64,000 nucleotides of DNA from WTGU01 sp965200925 (GCA_965200925.1 OZ241738.1:2480001-2544000); one strand, 5' to 3'. Positions 7,697-16,822 are shown, counted from the stretch's first letter. Made by a program: numbers and translations. The notes: generated by a model from the letters alone, not told the origin.

Positions 7697-8680
7697 ATGG
7701 CGGCACGGACGACTCATAAGGCCACCGTCCCCGACAATTACACCGGCTACCGGACGTTCCGCATCGGCGGCTTCGACTTCCGGCGCGACGAGTATTTTGC
7801 CCACATCGCCTGGCCCGGTGGCACGCATCTGATGCCGGTGGATGCCTTCCTGCGCGCGCTGGTGCGCGTGGTGGCGTGGAACTTCTTCTACGGCACGCTC
7901 AACTTCGACGACGTGTTCGGCACCACCAACCTTTACGGCCGGGTCGAGCTCTATGTCGGGCGCTTCAACGACGCCTACCGCGCCAATGGCCGCGACTACC
8001 GGGAGACCATCGATTCCGACGATCTGATGCACCTCTTCAAGGCGATGCTCGACGACTGGACCAACGCCGGCTACGACCCGTTCGCGGCACCGCAGGAGAC
8101 GGGGCAGCCCTTCGGCCGCAAGGACGGGCGCAACGCGGACGCGCTCGACCGCGAGCGCGTGACGGCGAAGCGCATGGTCGGGCTGCCCGGCGACGCGCCG
8201 CTGCGCACGGACGCGAACGGCTATCCCGTCAACCGCATGTTCGCCGACGTCTCCCAGGAGGAGCCCGAGATCGAGGTCGCGCCGGGATTCGAGGGGGAAG
8301 TGCGGGCGTTCAACCTTTTCGCTTACCTGTCACGCTCCGACGTGACGTGGAACCCCTCCGTCTGCACTGTCCTGCGGGACAGCCTGTTCTGCCCGACATC
8401 GGAGGAATTCACCCTGCCGGTCGAGCACGGCAACGACCGCGTCGAATGGTTCATCCAGCTGTCCGACGAGATTGTCTGGGAGGTCAAGGACAAGGAGAGC
8501 GGCGACCCCAGGGCGGTGGTTACCATGCGCGCGGGCGACGTCGCCTGTATGCCGGCCGACATCCGCCACCAGGGATTCTCACCCAAGCGCTCGATGCTGC
8601 TGGTCTGGGAGAACGCCTCGCCGGCCCTGCCGGAGATGGTCGCCAAAGGCGAGGCGCCGATCGTCCCCGTCCGTTTCTGA
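7697..8680 (+). CDS. hqdB: Hydroquinone 1,2-dioxygenase large (catalytic) subunit (HqdB/HapD/PnpD-like)
   Basis: This 327-residue cupin protein matches the size of HapD/PnpD. The putative iron ligands are H244, N246 and E250 (EHGNDRVEW) and H291 (ADIRHQGFSP). The spacing His-x-Asn-x3-Glu-x40-His is the arrangement I recall for the PnpCD metal centre. The N-terminal part has FYGTLNFDDVFGTTNLYG. ATG 7697 follows GGAGGGAAG. The enzyme would cleave hydroquinone, an intermediate of 4-hydroxyacetophenone and 4-nitrophenol breakdown. A CoA-transferase for 3-oxoadipate follows directly. Genes for the semialdehyde dehydrogenase and maleylacetate reductase are not in the window. Confidence 0.82.
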   Translation: MAARTTHKATVPDNYTGYRTFRIGGFDFRRDEYFAHIAWPGGTHLMPVDAFLRALVRVVAWNFFYGTLNFDDVFGTTNLYGRVELYVGRFNDAYRANGRDYRETIDSDDLMHLFKAMLDDWTNAGYDPFAAPQETGQPFGRKDGRNADALDRERVTAKRMVGLPGDAPLRTDANGYPVNRMFADVSQEEPEIEVAPGFEGEVRAFNLFAYLSRSDVTWNPSVCTVLRDSLFCPTSEEFTLPVEHGNDRVEWFIQLSDEIVWEVKDKESGDPRAVVTMRAGDVACMPADIRHQGFSPKRSMLLVWENASPALPEMVAKGEAPIVPVRF

Positions 8681-8696
8681 CCGCACCGGGGCGGCG

Positions 8697-9551
8697 ATGG
8701 CCGAGATCGTACCGCTCCGGGAGGCGGTGCGCGCCCTCCTCCACGACGGCGATACGGTCGCCATGGAGGGCTTCACCCATCTGATTCCCCATGCCGCCGG
8801 CCACGAGGTGATCCGCGCCGGCCTCAAGGACCTGACGGCCGTCCGCATGACGCCGGACCTGATCTACGACCAGCTGATCGGCATGGGCTGCGTCCGCCGC
8901 TTGGTCTTCTCCTGGGGCGGCAACCCGGGAGTCGGCTCGCTGCACCGCTTCCGCGACGCGGTCGAAAACGGCTGGCCCCTCGCGCTCGAGATCGAGGAGC
9001 GCAGCCACGCCGATCTCGCCAACGCCTATGTCGCGGGCGCGAGCGGGCTGCCCTTCGCGGTGATGCGGGGCTATGCCGGCTCGGACCTGCCGGCGCACAA
9101 CCTGCGCATCAAGACCGTCACCTGCCCGTTCACCGGGGAAGAACTCGCGGCCACGCCTTCCGTTCGCCCCGACGTCGCGGTGATCCACGCCCAGCAGGCC
9201 GACCGCAAGGGCAACGTCATGCTGTGGGGAATCTCCGGCGTGCAGAAGGAAGCCATCCTCGCCGCCCGGCGCTCGATCGTCACGGTCGAGGAGATCGTGA
9301 GCCGTCTGGAGCCGCGCGCGAACGCCGTGGTGCTGCCGCGCTGGGCCGTGAGCGTCGTCTGTCCCGAGCCGGGCGGTGCCCGCCCGTCCTATGCGCTCGG
9401 CTACTACCGGCGGGACAACGGCTTCTACGAGGCCTGGGACGCGATCGCGCGCGAACGGCAGACCTTCACCGCGTGGATGGAGCGCCACGTGCTCGGCACC
9501 GGCGATTTCGCCGGCTACGAGCGGAGCGTCGCCGGGGCCGCCCATGGCTGA
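8697..9551 (+). CDS. catI: CoA-transferase subunit A, CatI-like (3-oxoadipate CoA-transferase)
   Basis: This 284-residue protein belongs to the glutaconate-type family I CoA-transferases, as does CatI of Pseudomonas (about 280 residues). It has the family stretches GDTVAMEGFTHLIPHAAGHE and VRPDVAVIHAQQADRKGNVM. With subunit B it would move CoA from succinyl-CoA to 3-oxoadipate, the last steps of the beta-ketoadipate route reached from hydroquinone. It lies 16 bp after hqdB and overlaps catJ by 8 bp. Related glutaconate or unknown-substrate transferases look similar; the operon context favours 3-oxoadipate. Confidence 0.8.
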   Translation: MAEIVPLREAVRALLHDGDTVAMEGFTHLIPHAAGHEVIRAGLKDLTAVRMTPDLIYDQLIGMGCVRRLVFSWGGNPGVGSLHRFRDAVENGWPLALEIEERSHADLANAYVAGASGLPFAVMRGYAGSDLPAHNLRIKTVTCPFTGEELAATPSVRPDVAVIHAQQADRKGNVMLWGISGVQKEAILAARRSIVTVEEIVSRLEPRANAVVLPRWAVSVVCPEPGGARPSYALGYYRRDNGFYEAWDAIARERQTFTAWMERHVLGTGDFAGYERSVAGAAHG

Positions 9552-10320
9552 ACGGGGCTTCACCGCCGATGAGATGATGACGGTCGCCGCGTCCCGCATG
9601 CTCGGCAACGGCACGATTTGCTTCGTCGGCATCGGACTGCCGAGCGCCGCGGCCAATCTGGCCCGCGCGACGCACGCGCCGGACGTGGTGCTGATCTACG
9701 AATCCGGCACGATCGGCGCGAAGCCCGGCGTCCTGCCGCTTTCGATCGGCGACGACGCGCTCGCCGAGACTGCCGACACGGTGGTTTCGACGCCGGAGAT
9801 CTTCCGCTACTGGCTCCAGGGTGGGCGCATCTCGGTGGGCTTTCTCGGCGCGGCCCAGATCGACCGATACGGCAACATCAACACGACGGTCATCGGGCCT
9901 TACGAGAGGCCGAAGGTCCGCCTGCCCGGCGCGGGCGGCGCGCCGGAGATCGCGGCGTTCGCCGGCGAGGTCTTCGTCATCGCCCGGCAATCGCCGCGCG
10001 CCTTCGTCGAGCGGGTCGATTTCGTGACCTCCGCCGGTCATCTCGTGGGCGGTGACTGGCGTCGGCGTGCCGGGCTGCCGGGCCTGGGGCCGACCAGGGT
10101 GATCACGGATCTGGGCGTGTTGGCGCCCGATCCCGAGAGCCGCGAACTCGTGCTCACCCGCGTCCACCCGGGCGTGACGGCGGACGACGCGCGCGCCGCC
10201 ACCGGCTGGCCCCTGAAGGTTGCCGAACCGCTCGCCGTGTCGCCGGCGCCGACCGATAAGGAACTCGCGGCGCTCCGCACCCTCCACGAACGCACCGCCG
10301 CCGCCCGCGCGGCCCATTAG
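9544..10320 (+). CDS. catJ: CoA-transferase subunit B, CatJ-like (3-oxoadipate CoA-transferase)
   Basis: This is the 258-residue B subunit partner of the preceding gene. The probable catalytic glutamate lies in LIYESGTIGAKPG, and the family region GGRISVGFLGAAQIDRYGNI follows. The size matches CatJ (about 260 residues). The start ATG 9544 lies inside the end of catI, so the two subunits are probably translationally coupled. The heterodimer or heterotetramer is expected in the cytoplasm. Confidence 0.8.
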   Translation: MAERGFTADEMMTVAASRMLGNGTICFVGIGLPSAAANLARATHAPDVVLIYESGTIGAKPGVLPLSIGDDALAETADTVVSTPEIFRYWLQGGRISVGFLGAAQIDRYGNINTTVIGPYERPKVRLPGAGGAPEIAAFAGEVFVIARQSPRAFVERVDFVTSAGHLVGGDWRRRAGLPGLGPTRVITDLGVLAPDPESRELVLTRVHPGVTADDARAATGWPLKVAEPLAVSPAPTDKELAALRTLHERTAAARAAH

Positions 10321-10361
10321 CGGCGCGACGATGGCGTGGGCGGGCAGACGATGGACCGGCG

Positions 10362-10775
10362 ATGAAAACGAACAGGCTCGTCCCGGGTGCCATGGTCGTC
10401 TTGCTCGCCGCCGTGGCCGGATGGGCGCTATGGCCGGACGACGGGCGCCCTCCCGCCGATAACGGGAGAGCGGTTCCGGTGCTCCCCGAATTGTCCGCCG
10501 CGGCCGCGACGGGCGAAAAGCTGTTCGAAAAGAACTGCATCGCATGCCATGGCCATGCCGCGGCCGGGTCGGCCAACGGGCCGCCGCTCGTCCACAGGCT
10601 CTATGAGCCAAGCCATCATTCCGACGCCTCGTTTCAATTCGCGGTGCGCAACGGCGTCCGCGCGCATCATTGGCGATTCGGCGACATGCCGCCCGTCGCG
10701 GGCGTCTCGGAGAGCGACGTCGCCCTGATGACCGCCTACATACGCGAACTTCAGCGCGCCAACGGGATTCGCTGA
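10362..10775 (+). CDS. Small class I cytochrome c, membrane-anchored or periplasmic
   Basis: This 137-residue protein has an N-terminal hydrophobic segment (about residues 8-24, signal peptide or anchor). A single haem-binding motif CIACH follows after about 60 residues, and a methionine in GDMPPVAG is a likely distal ligand. The fold is that of a monohaem cytochrome c. It begins 41 bp after catJ on the same strand and might be co-transcribed. Its redox partner is unknown. No ring-cleavage role is implied, since the dioxygenase does not need external electrons. Confidence 0.8.
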   Translation: MKTNRLVPGAMVVLLAAVAGWALWPDDGRPPADNGRAVPVLPELSAAAATGEKLFEKNCIACHGHAAAGSANGPPLVHRLYEPSHHSDASFQFAVRNGVRAHHWRFGDMPPVAGVSESDVALMTAYIRELQRANGIR

Positions 10776-10811
10776 TCTCGGGGCGAGAGGCGCCGCGCGG
10801 GCGAACGGCGG

Positions 10812-11252
10812 CTACCACTCCCCGGTGTTTTCCATGCTCTTCCAGGGCTCCGCCGGGGTGAGGGGATCGCCCTTTTGCAGGAGCTCGATGGAGATACCGT
10901 CCGGCGAGCGGATGAAGGCCATGTGACCGTCCCGCGGCGGGCGGTTGATGGTCACGCCTTTGTCCCGAAGCCCGGCGCAGGTCTCGTAGATGTCGTCCAC
11001 CCGATAGGCGAGATGGCCGAAATTGCGCCCGCCGGCGAGCTCTTCCCGGTCCCAGTTCCAGGTGAGTTCGACCAGCGGCGCCTGGGTGCTCTTCGCCCGC
11101 GCCAAGTCGCCGGGTGCCGAGAGGAAGATCAGCGTGAACCGGCCTTGCTCGCTTTCGTAACGGCGTGTTTCGACCAGCCCGAGCTTGCCGCAGTAGAAAT
11201 CAAGGGCTTCCTCGAGATCGCCGACGCGAACCATCGTATGCAGATATTCCAC
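10812..11252 (-). CDS. gloA: Lactoylglutathione lyase (glyoxalase I) family protein
   Basis: This 146-residue vicinal-oxygen-chelate protein resembles glyoxalase I. Seen motifs are LHTMVRVGDLEEALDFYCGK with LGL (first metal His and substrate-binding region), LVELTWNWD (metal Glu) and FGHLAYRVDDIYETC (second His), ending IRSPDGISIELLQ (second Glu). GloA isomerises the hemithioacetal of methylglyoxal and glutathione. It is the last gene of a leftward group with the acylase and the CoA-transferase, starting 27 bp after the acylase stop. Confidence 0.85.
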   Translation of the reverse strand: MEYLHTMVRVGDLEEALDFYCGKLGLVETRRYESEQGRFTLIFLSAPGDLARAKSTQAPLVELTWNWDREELAGGRNFGHLAYRVDDIYETCAGLRDKGVTINRPPRDGHMAFIRSPDGISIELLQKGDPLTPAEPWKSMENTGEW

Positions 11253-11279
11253 GGGTCGTTCCTTCTTCTCTGGGCGGGG

Positions 11280-13706
11280 TCAGCGCGGGCGCAGGACGAG
11301 AGTGCCGATGGCGCCGTCGTCGATGCGGGCGCGCTCGGTCAGCATCGGCAGATAGCGCCCGTCACGCCAGGCTTCGGCGAAATCCTCGTAGTGGGGGGAG
11401 AACGGGTTCCCCGATTGCCCGGTGCTCTGGATGAAGACCGAGCGCGCGGGATCGCCCAGGTCGTAGACGGCCCGGTAGCCGGCGCCGTGGTTCTGCACGA
11501 ACGGATGCTCGGGATCGTTCACGTCGAAGCCGCCGGCCTTCACCGTTTCCTTTTCCCCGCCGCTCGGCAGCTTCACCTCGAACCAGGAGCCGATGAGGGG
11601 AATCTCCCCCAGGACGCGGTTCTTCATCCAGGCGACATGAGCCTCGCCCCAGCGCCAGTCGGCCATGTCCGCGCCGTAGCGGACGGCCAGATCGGCCAGG
11701 GCAGCGTCGAGCGCAGCACCGGCGACGGCAGCGCAGCCCTCCTTCTCATCGGTGGCCGCCACGTCGCACCAGCCGGTACGCTCGGTCAGAATGCGATGCA
11801 GCACCTCGGTACGGATCTTCCAGTAGTCCTCGAAGACGGGGCCGAGCTCGTCGGCCAGGAGCGCCCGCATCAATTCCCGCAGCCATGCGACGTAGATCAG
11901 CGGCTCGGCGCGGGTGCGGTCCATGACGCGGTCCCACCGCGCGAGCAGGTCGAGCGCCCGGCGCCCGGCATCGCTCTCCGGCGCGGCCGCCTCCAGGAGC
12001 ACCGGCAGCAGCCGCGCCGCGGCGAGGCTCGTCACGTCCTGCTGGATGGCGATGAAGCTCTCCACGTCGTGCTTCGGCGATGCATCGAGCAACGCCTCGA
12101 TCCGCCCGGCGCGGTAAGGCGGGGTCCAATCGTCGGTGAGGAAGAACGGGTAGTCAGGCTCCACCACCCGGTTGTTGGCGGTGACGATGCGCCCGCTCGC
12201 CGGGTTGTAGGCGCGCGGCAGCGCGGCGAACGGCACCCGGTCCACCCAGTCGTGGCTTCCCGTCCACCCCGGCACCGGCATGTGCCCCTGGCCGGACGCG
12301 CGGACCGGCACCCGACCGGGCGCGACGAAGCCGATATTCCCGAAGCGGTCGGCGAAGACGATGTTCTGCTGCGGCACGGCCATGTCGCGGAGCGCCGCGA
12401 CGAAGCCGTCCCAGTCGCTGGCGCCCGCGGCGCGTACCAGCGCGCCGGCCGTCCGGTCGTCCTCGTCGAGGGCGGTCCAGGCGAAGGCGAGGACGTGGTC
12501 CGGCTCGAGGAAGGAATCGCTCTCCTCGATCAGGTCGGAGACCACCGGCCCGTGGCGTGTCTCGCGCACCGGGAGCACGACCGGATCGCTCCCCGAGACG
12601 TGGATGGTCTCGGTGCGGGTCTCGAAGGGCAGGCTGCCGCCGGGCGCCAGATAGCGCGCCGGGTCGTCCGGGTCGATCCGCTCGATGAACAGGTCCTGGA
12701 CGTCCGGCCCGGTGTTGGTGAAGCCCCAGGCGAAATCGCCCGTCCGGCCGAGCACCGGGAAGGGAAGCCCCGGCAGGGTCGCCCCCACGATCTCGAAATC
12801 GCCGGCGTGGACGTGGGCGAGATACCAGACGCTCGGGATCGAAAGCCCGAGATGGGGGTCGTTGGCGAGCAGCGGCTTGCCGGATTCGGTGTGGGCACCG
12901 GAGAGCACCCAATTGTTGGAGCCGAGACCGGCCGGCGGCCCTTCCGGCAAGGCCGCCGCCAGCGCCTCGAAATCGATGCCGGCGACGTCGATTCCAAGCC
13001 GCGCGGCGGCGGGCGCGCCGGACTCCGGCGCATCTCCCGGATAAGGGGCCCAGAGGTCCCGGAGCTGCGCTTCGTCCAGCCGTCCGGCGAGTCTGGCGCG
13101 GAGGAGTTCGTCGCGGAAGTTGTCGCCCAGGTCCCAAGCCATCATCTTGAGCCAGACCAAGCTGTCGGCCGGCCGCCACGGCTCGGGCTCGTGGCCGAGC
13201 AGCACGAACTCCGGCGGAAGCAGGCCCGAGCGGCCCTCCAGATAGGCGTTGACGCCCGCCGCGTAGGCTTCGTAGATCGCCTGGACCGCCGGCGAGAGCG
13301 CCGCGAAATTGCGCTCGGCGACCCGGTAGACGCCGAGCGTCCGCAGGAAGCGGTCGGTCTTCAGGCCCCGCTCGCCGAACACTTCCGAAAGCCGCGCCGC
13401 GCCGATCCGCCGTTGCAGCTCCATCTGCCAGAGCCTGTCCTGCGCGTGGACGAAGCCCATGGCGAAGGCGGCGTCCCTGGGCGAGCGGGCGTAGACGTGC
13501 GGGATCGCGTGGGCATCCCGGACGATCTCCACCGGTGCCTCCAGCCCGGCGACTCTCTCCTCGCCGTCGTAGGAAGGGAGCGTGAGCCAGGAACAGGCGC
13601 CGGCGGCGATCAGGATCGCGATCAGCAGGACGCCGACACCAGTGCCCAGCCAGCGGAGCCGGAAGCCCCGCCGTCGGCGCCTCCCGCGGCGCGCCACGGG
13701 TGTCAC
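11280..13706 (-). CDS. Penicillin acylase family hydrolase (Ntn hydrolase)
   Basis: This 808-residue protein has the layout of penicillin/AHL acylases: a basic N terminus and hydrophobic export segment (residues 18-38), an alpha chain, a spacer, and a beta chain whose N-terminal nucleophile is probably S263 in GLGSNNWVLSG. The region LANDPHLGL and WGFTNTGPDVQDLF are typical of the beta chain. The protein is expected to mature by autocatalytic cleavage before S263 in the periplasm. Members hydrolyse beta-lactam side chains or N-acyl-homoserine lactones; the substrate cannot be assigned here. Its start overlaps the upstream CoA-transferase stop by 4 bp, so the two are coupled. Confidence 0.88.
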   Translation of the reverse strand: MTPVARRGRRRRRGFRLRWLGTGVGVLLIAILIAAGACSWLTLPSYDGEERVAGLEAPVEIVRDAHAIPHVYARSPRDAAFAMGFVHAQDRLWQMELQRRIGAARLSEVFGERGLKTDRFLRTLGVYRVAERNFAALSPAVQAIYEAYAAGVNAYLEGRSGLLPPEFVLLGHEPEPWRPADSLVWLKMMAWDLGDNFRDELLRARLAGRLDEAQLRDLWAPYPGDAPESGAPAAARLGIDVAGIDFEALAAALPEGPPAGLGSNNWVLSGAHTESGKPLLANDPHLGLSIPSVWYLAHVHAGDFEIVGATLPGLPFPVLGRTGDFAWGFTNTGPDVQDLFIERIDPDDPARYLAPGGSLPFETRTETIHVSGSDPVVLPVRETRHGPVVSDLIEESDSFLEPDHVLAFAWTALDEDDRTAGALVRAAGASDWDGFVAALRDMAVPQQNIVFADRFGNIGFVAPGRVPVRASGQGHMPVPGWTGSHDWVDRVPFAALPRAYNPASGRIVTANNRVVEPDYPFFLTDDWTPPYRAGRIEALLDASPKHDVESFIAIQQDVTSLAAARLLPVLLEAAAPESDAGRRALDLLARWDRVMDRTRAEPLIYVAWLRELMRALLADELGPVFEDYWKIRTEVLHRILTERTGWCDVAATDEKEGCAAVAGAALDAALADLAVRYGADMADWRWGEAHVAWMKNRVLGEIPLIGSWFEVKLPSGGEKETVKAGGFDVNDPEHPFVQNHGAGYRAVYDLGDPARSVFIQSTGQSGNPFSPHYEDFAEAWRDGRYLPMLTERARIDDGAIGTLVLRPR

Positions 13707-14854
13707 TCCGCCGCCCGGCCCAGGATTGCGCGCCGGTGCCCGTCCAGATCGGGCGCCGGCGGGCGCCGGGGCGGGTCAAGATAGGGCGAGAGCTTGATCG
13801 GGTTCCCGGCCATCCGCACCCGGCCGGCCACGGCGTCGGCCGCTTCGACGATCATGTTCCGAGCCGCCAGATGCCGATCCGCCACCACATCCTCCACCGT
13901 GTTGATCGGCGCGCAGGGCACGCCGGCGCCGGCGAAGACAGAGAGCCAATGCGCGGTCGGCCGGGTCGTCAGCCGGGCTTCGAGCGCGGTTTGCAAGGCG
14001 TCGATGTTGGCGTTGCGGGCGGCGTTGTCGACGAAACGCGGATCGCGGGCGAGCGCCGGGCGATCCAGCGCGGCGCAGAGCTTGGCGAACAGCGCGTCGT
14101 TGCCGGCGGCGACGACCACATGGCCATCGGCCGTGGCGTAGGACTGGAACGGCGTGATCGAGGGGTGGCGCGCGCCGAGCGGGCCCGGGACCTCGCCCGA
14201 GGCGAAGTAGCGGGCCAACGCATTCTCCAGGATGGCGACTTGGCAATCGAGCATCGAGACGTCCACCTTCATCCCGGTCCCGGAGGTCGTCCGCCGATAG
14301 AGCGCGCCGCCGATTCCGATGGCGGTGAACAGGCCGGCCACGATGTCACCGATGGAGCTCCCCACCCGCGTCGGCGGCCCGCCGGGGTGTCCGGTCAGGC
14401 TCATGATACCGCCCATAGCCTGCACCACCAAATCGTAGGCCGGCCGGCCGGCGTAGGGGCCGGTATGACCGAAGCCGGAACAGGCCGCGTAGACGAGCCG
14501 CGGAAAGCGCGGATGCAGGGTCTCCCAACCGTAGCCCAGCCGCTCCATGGCGCCGGCCCGGAAGTTCTCGACGAGGACGTCGGCGCCCTCCAGCAGGCTC
14601 TCGAAGCGCCGGCGGTCGGGCGCGGCCTTGAGGTCGAGGGCGATGCTCTCCTTGCCCCGGTTGATCGACATGAAGTAGGCGGATTTGCCTTCGACGAAGG
14701 GACCGAAGGCGCGGGAATCGTCGCCCGTCCCCGGCTTTTCGACCTTGATGACGCGAGCGCCGAGATCGGCCAGGACCATGGTGCAATAGGGACCCGCCAG
14801 GACGCGCGTCAGGTCGATCACGGTGACGCCGTTCAGCGGTCCGTCCAGGGTCAC
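13703..14854 (-). CDS. CaiB/BaiF family (class III) CoA-transferase
   Basis: This protein of about 383 residues opens with GVTVIDLTRVLAGPYCTMVL and contains DLGARVIKVEKPGTGDDSR, FMSINRGKESIALDLK, ADVLVENFRAGAMERLGYG and GFGHTGPYA, all typical of formyl-CoA/succinyl-CoA-type transferases; the catalytic Asp is expected in the VDVSMLDCQV region. The GTG at 14854 is preferred because the upstream extension to an ATG at 15052 is arginine-rich and unlike the family. It heads an operon with the acylase and the glyoxalase. The acyl substrates are unknown. Confidence 0.87.
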   Translation of the reverse strand: MTLDGPLNGVTVIDLTRVLAGPYCTMVLADLGARVIKVEKPGTGDDSRAFGPFVEGKSAYFMSINRGKESIALDLKAAPDRRRFESLLEGADVLVENFRAGAMERLGYGWETLHPRFPRLVYAACSGFGHTGPYAGRPAYDLVVQAMGGIMSLTGHPGGPPTRVGSSIGDIVAGLFTAIGIGGALYRRTTSGTGMKVDVSMLDCQVAILENALARYFASGEVPGPLGARHPSITPFQSYATADGHVVVAAGNDALFAKLCAALDRPALARDPRFVDNAARNANIDALQTALEARLTTRPTAHWLSVFAGAGVPCAPINTVEDVVADRHLAARNMIVEAADAVAGRVRMAGNPIKLSPYLDPPRRPPAPDLDGHRRAILGRAAE

Positions 14855-15106
14855 CGCGGCGGCTTTCCGTCGCGGGCGCCGGCGGCGGCTGGACCCGGGA
14901 CGCGAGGGCGGCAGCGAGAACCGCGAGGGCGCGCCGGGCGGATGTCGGCCGGGGCGTCGCCGGGACGAGAAGTGCCGCACCGTGTACTTTCGCTCACGCG
15001 CCGCCGCCGTCGTCCTGCATGGAACGTCGCTCCCTACCCCCGGGGCCGCCATCGTAGCATGGGCCGATGTCCACCAGCGACCTCGCTCGTGGTTCCCGCG
15101 GAGCGC
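14855..15106. other. Intergenic region between CoA-transferase and CRISPR array
   Basis: 252 bp of GC-rich sequence with no convincing gene. It lies upstream of the first repeat in the predicted direction of crRNA transcription and upstream of the leftward CoA-transferase gene. No AT-rich leader is visible. Confidence 0.5.
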
Positions 15107-16753
15107 GTCCGGTTGACCCCGCAGTCTCCAAGTCGCTACACTCGACGCTGTACCTGACCTGGGCGGAGAGCGAGTCCGGTTGACCCCGCAGTCTCCAAGT
15201 CGCTACACTCGGCGGCCAGGTCCGCCTCATCTCCACGCACGTCCGGTTGACCCCGCAGTCTCCAAGTCGCTACACTCCCCATGATCGATGACAAGCGGAC
15301 CGTCCCAGTCCGGTTGACCCCGCAGTCTCCAAGTCGCTACACTCACGGGGAACGACGAGGACCCGCTGTTCTAGTCCGGTTGACCCCGCAGTCTCCAAGT
15401 CGCTACACTCGGCCGTCCGCCTCCTCCGCCGCGCCCTCAGGTCCGGTTGACCCCGCAGTCTCCAAGTCGCTACACTCTGCAGGCCAGACGTATCATGTGG
15501 CCATCCTGTCCGGTTGACCCCGCAGTCTCCAAGTCGCTACACTCTTGTACCGGTCGAACCCCACAGCATTCTCGGTCCGGTTGACCCCGCAGTCTCCAAG
15601 TCGCTACACTCCGGCCGCGTCGGCCGCCGCGTCGTCCTCGAGTCCGGTTGACCCCGCAGTCTCCAAGTCGCTACACTCTCGGCCGCTACCTGGACCGGGA
15701 CCGCGACTGTCCGGTTGACCCCGCAGTCTCCAAGTCGCTACACTCCCGGCACCGGCTCGGGCGTCGGGGTGGGCGTGTCCGGTTGACCCCGCAGTCTCCA
15801 AGTCGCTACACTCTCGACATGAGTGAGAAACCGCGTGCGGTGAGTCCGGTTGACCCCGCAGTCTCCAAGTCGCTACACTCCCGCATCGAGAGGGAGTATC
15901 GGGCGCTGTTGTCCGGTTGACCCCGCAGTCTCCAAGTCGCTACACTCGGCGGAGACGGCCGCCTCGCTGTGTGGCCTGTCCGGTTGACCCCGCAGTCTCC
16001 AAGTCGCTACACTCGGAGTCGACCAGCGACCCGGCCTGGAAGTTGTCCGGTTGACCCCGCAGTCTCCAAGTCGCTACACTCCGGCCGGCATTGGGATCAC
16101 GAACCTGCTCCGTCCGGTTGACCCCGCAGTCTCCAAGTCGCTACACTCGCCGGCAACATCACCGCCAACGCGACCGGGGTCCGGTTGACCCCGCAGTCTC
16201 CAAGTCGCTACACTCGAAACGAGCAACGAGGGCGTCAAGGCCGGTGTCCGGTTGACCCCGCAGTCTCCAAGTCGCTACACTCACGGCCTTCAACGCCGTC
16301 ACCATCATCCACGTCCGGTTGACCCCGCAGTCTCCAAGTCGCTACACTCCAGGCGAGGAGGCACCCGACTCCCCAGGCGGTCCGGTTGACCCCGCAGTCT
16401 CCAAGTCGCTACACTCTCGGCATCGAGTCGGGCCGGCGCCTCGTCTGTCCGGTTGACCCCGCAGTCTCCAAGTCGCTACACTCCACCTCAGACGGCGCGA
16501 GCACCTTGTAGGAGTCCGGTTGACCCCGCAGTCTCCAAGTCGCTACACTCGCGCGCGGATACCGGGCGCGCAGCTTCGTCGGTCCGGTTGACCCCGCAGT
16601 CTCCAAGTCGCTACACTCCTCCGCGACGGCGCCTCCTTCGCCGAGCGCGTCCGGTTGACCCCGCAGTCTCCAAGTCGCTACACTCTGGCGCGCCGGCTGG
16701 ATAGGGCGGCAGGATAGTCCGGTTGACCCCGCAGTCTCCAAGTCGCTACACTC
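15107..16753 (+). CRISPR. Type II-C CRISPR array, 25 repeats and 24 spacers
   Basis: Twenty-five copies of a 37-bp repeat (begins GTCCGGTTGACCCCGCAGTC, ends GCTACACTC) start every 66-68 bp and enclose 24 spacers of 29-31 bp. All copies read identical, with no degenerate end repeat. The tracrRNA anti-repeat at 21686 is complementary to the plus-strand repeat, so crRNAs are read on the plus strand, opposite to the cas genes. Each repeat contains TTGACC (repeat positions 7-12) and TACACT (31-36) 18 bp apart, a sigma70-like promoter that would start transcription a few bases into the following spacer. Spacers differ from each other; two have partial matches inside this window (see findings). Confidence 0.99.
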
Positions 16754-16789
16754 AAGCCGAGCATAACTCTCTGTTCGGCTTGAGTTTTT
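16750..16789 (+). terminator. Rho-independent terminator at the end of the CRISPR array
   Basis: An 11-bp perfect stem (16750-16760 with 16775-16785, ACTCAAGCCGA and its complement) with a 14-nt loop is followed by a T run. The left arm uses the last four bases of the final repeat. It would end plus-strand array transcripts. On the minus strand no T run follows, so it should not stop cas transcription. Confidence 0.75.
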
Positions 16790-16822
16790 CCAGATGGGTG
16801 GAAGCATCGGCACACCCACCGG

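Noticed and set aside
10875..13784. 969-codon plus-strand frame opposite the penicillin acylase gene
   Set aside because: It is a shadow of the acylase and glyoxalase genes, with low-complexity composition and no recognisable domain.
14855..15106. A classical AT-rich CRISPR leader next to the first repeat
   Set aside because: The stretch is GC-rich without leader-like features, and because all repeats are identical the leader end cannot be decided from repeat decay.
15281..16819. Short open frames inside the CRISPR array with repeated VSKSLHS- or SDLETAGSTG-like peptides
   Set aside because: They are translations of the repeat units, not genes.
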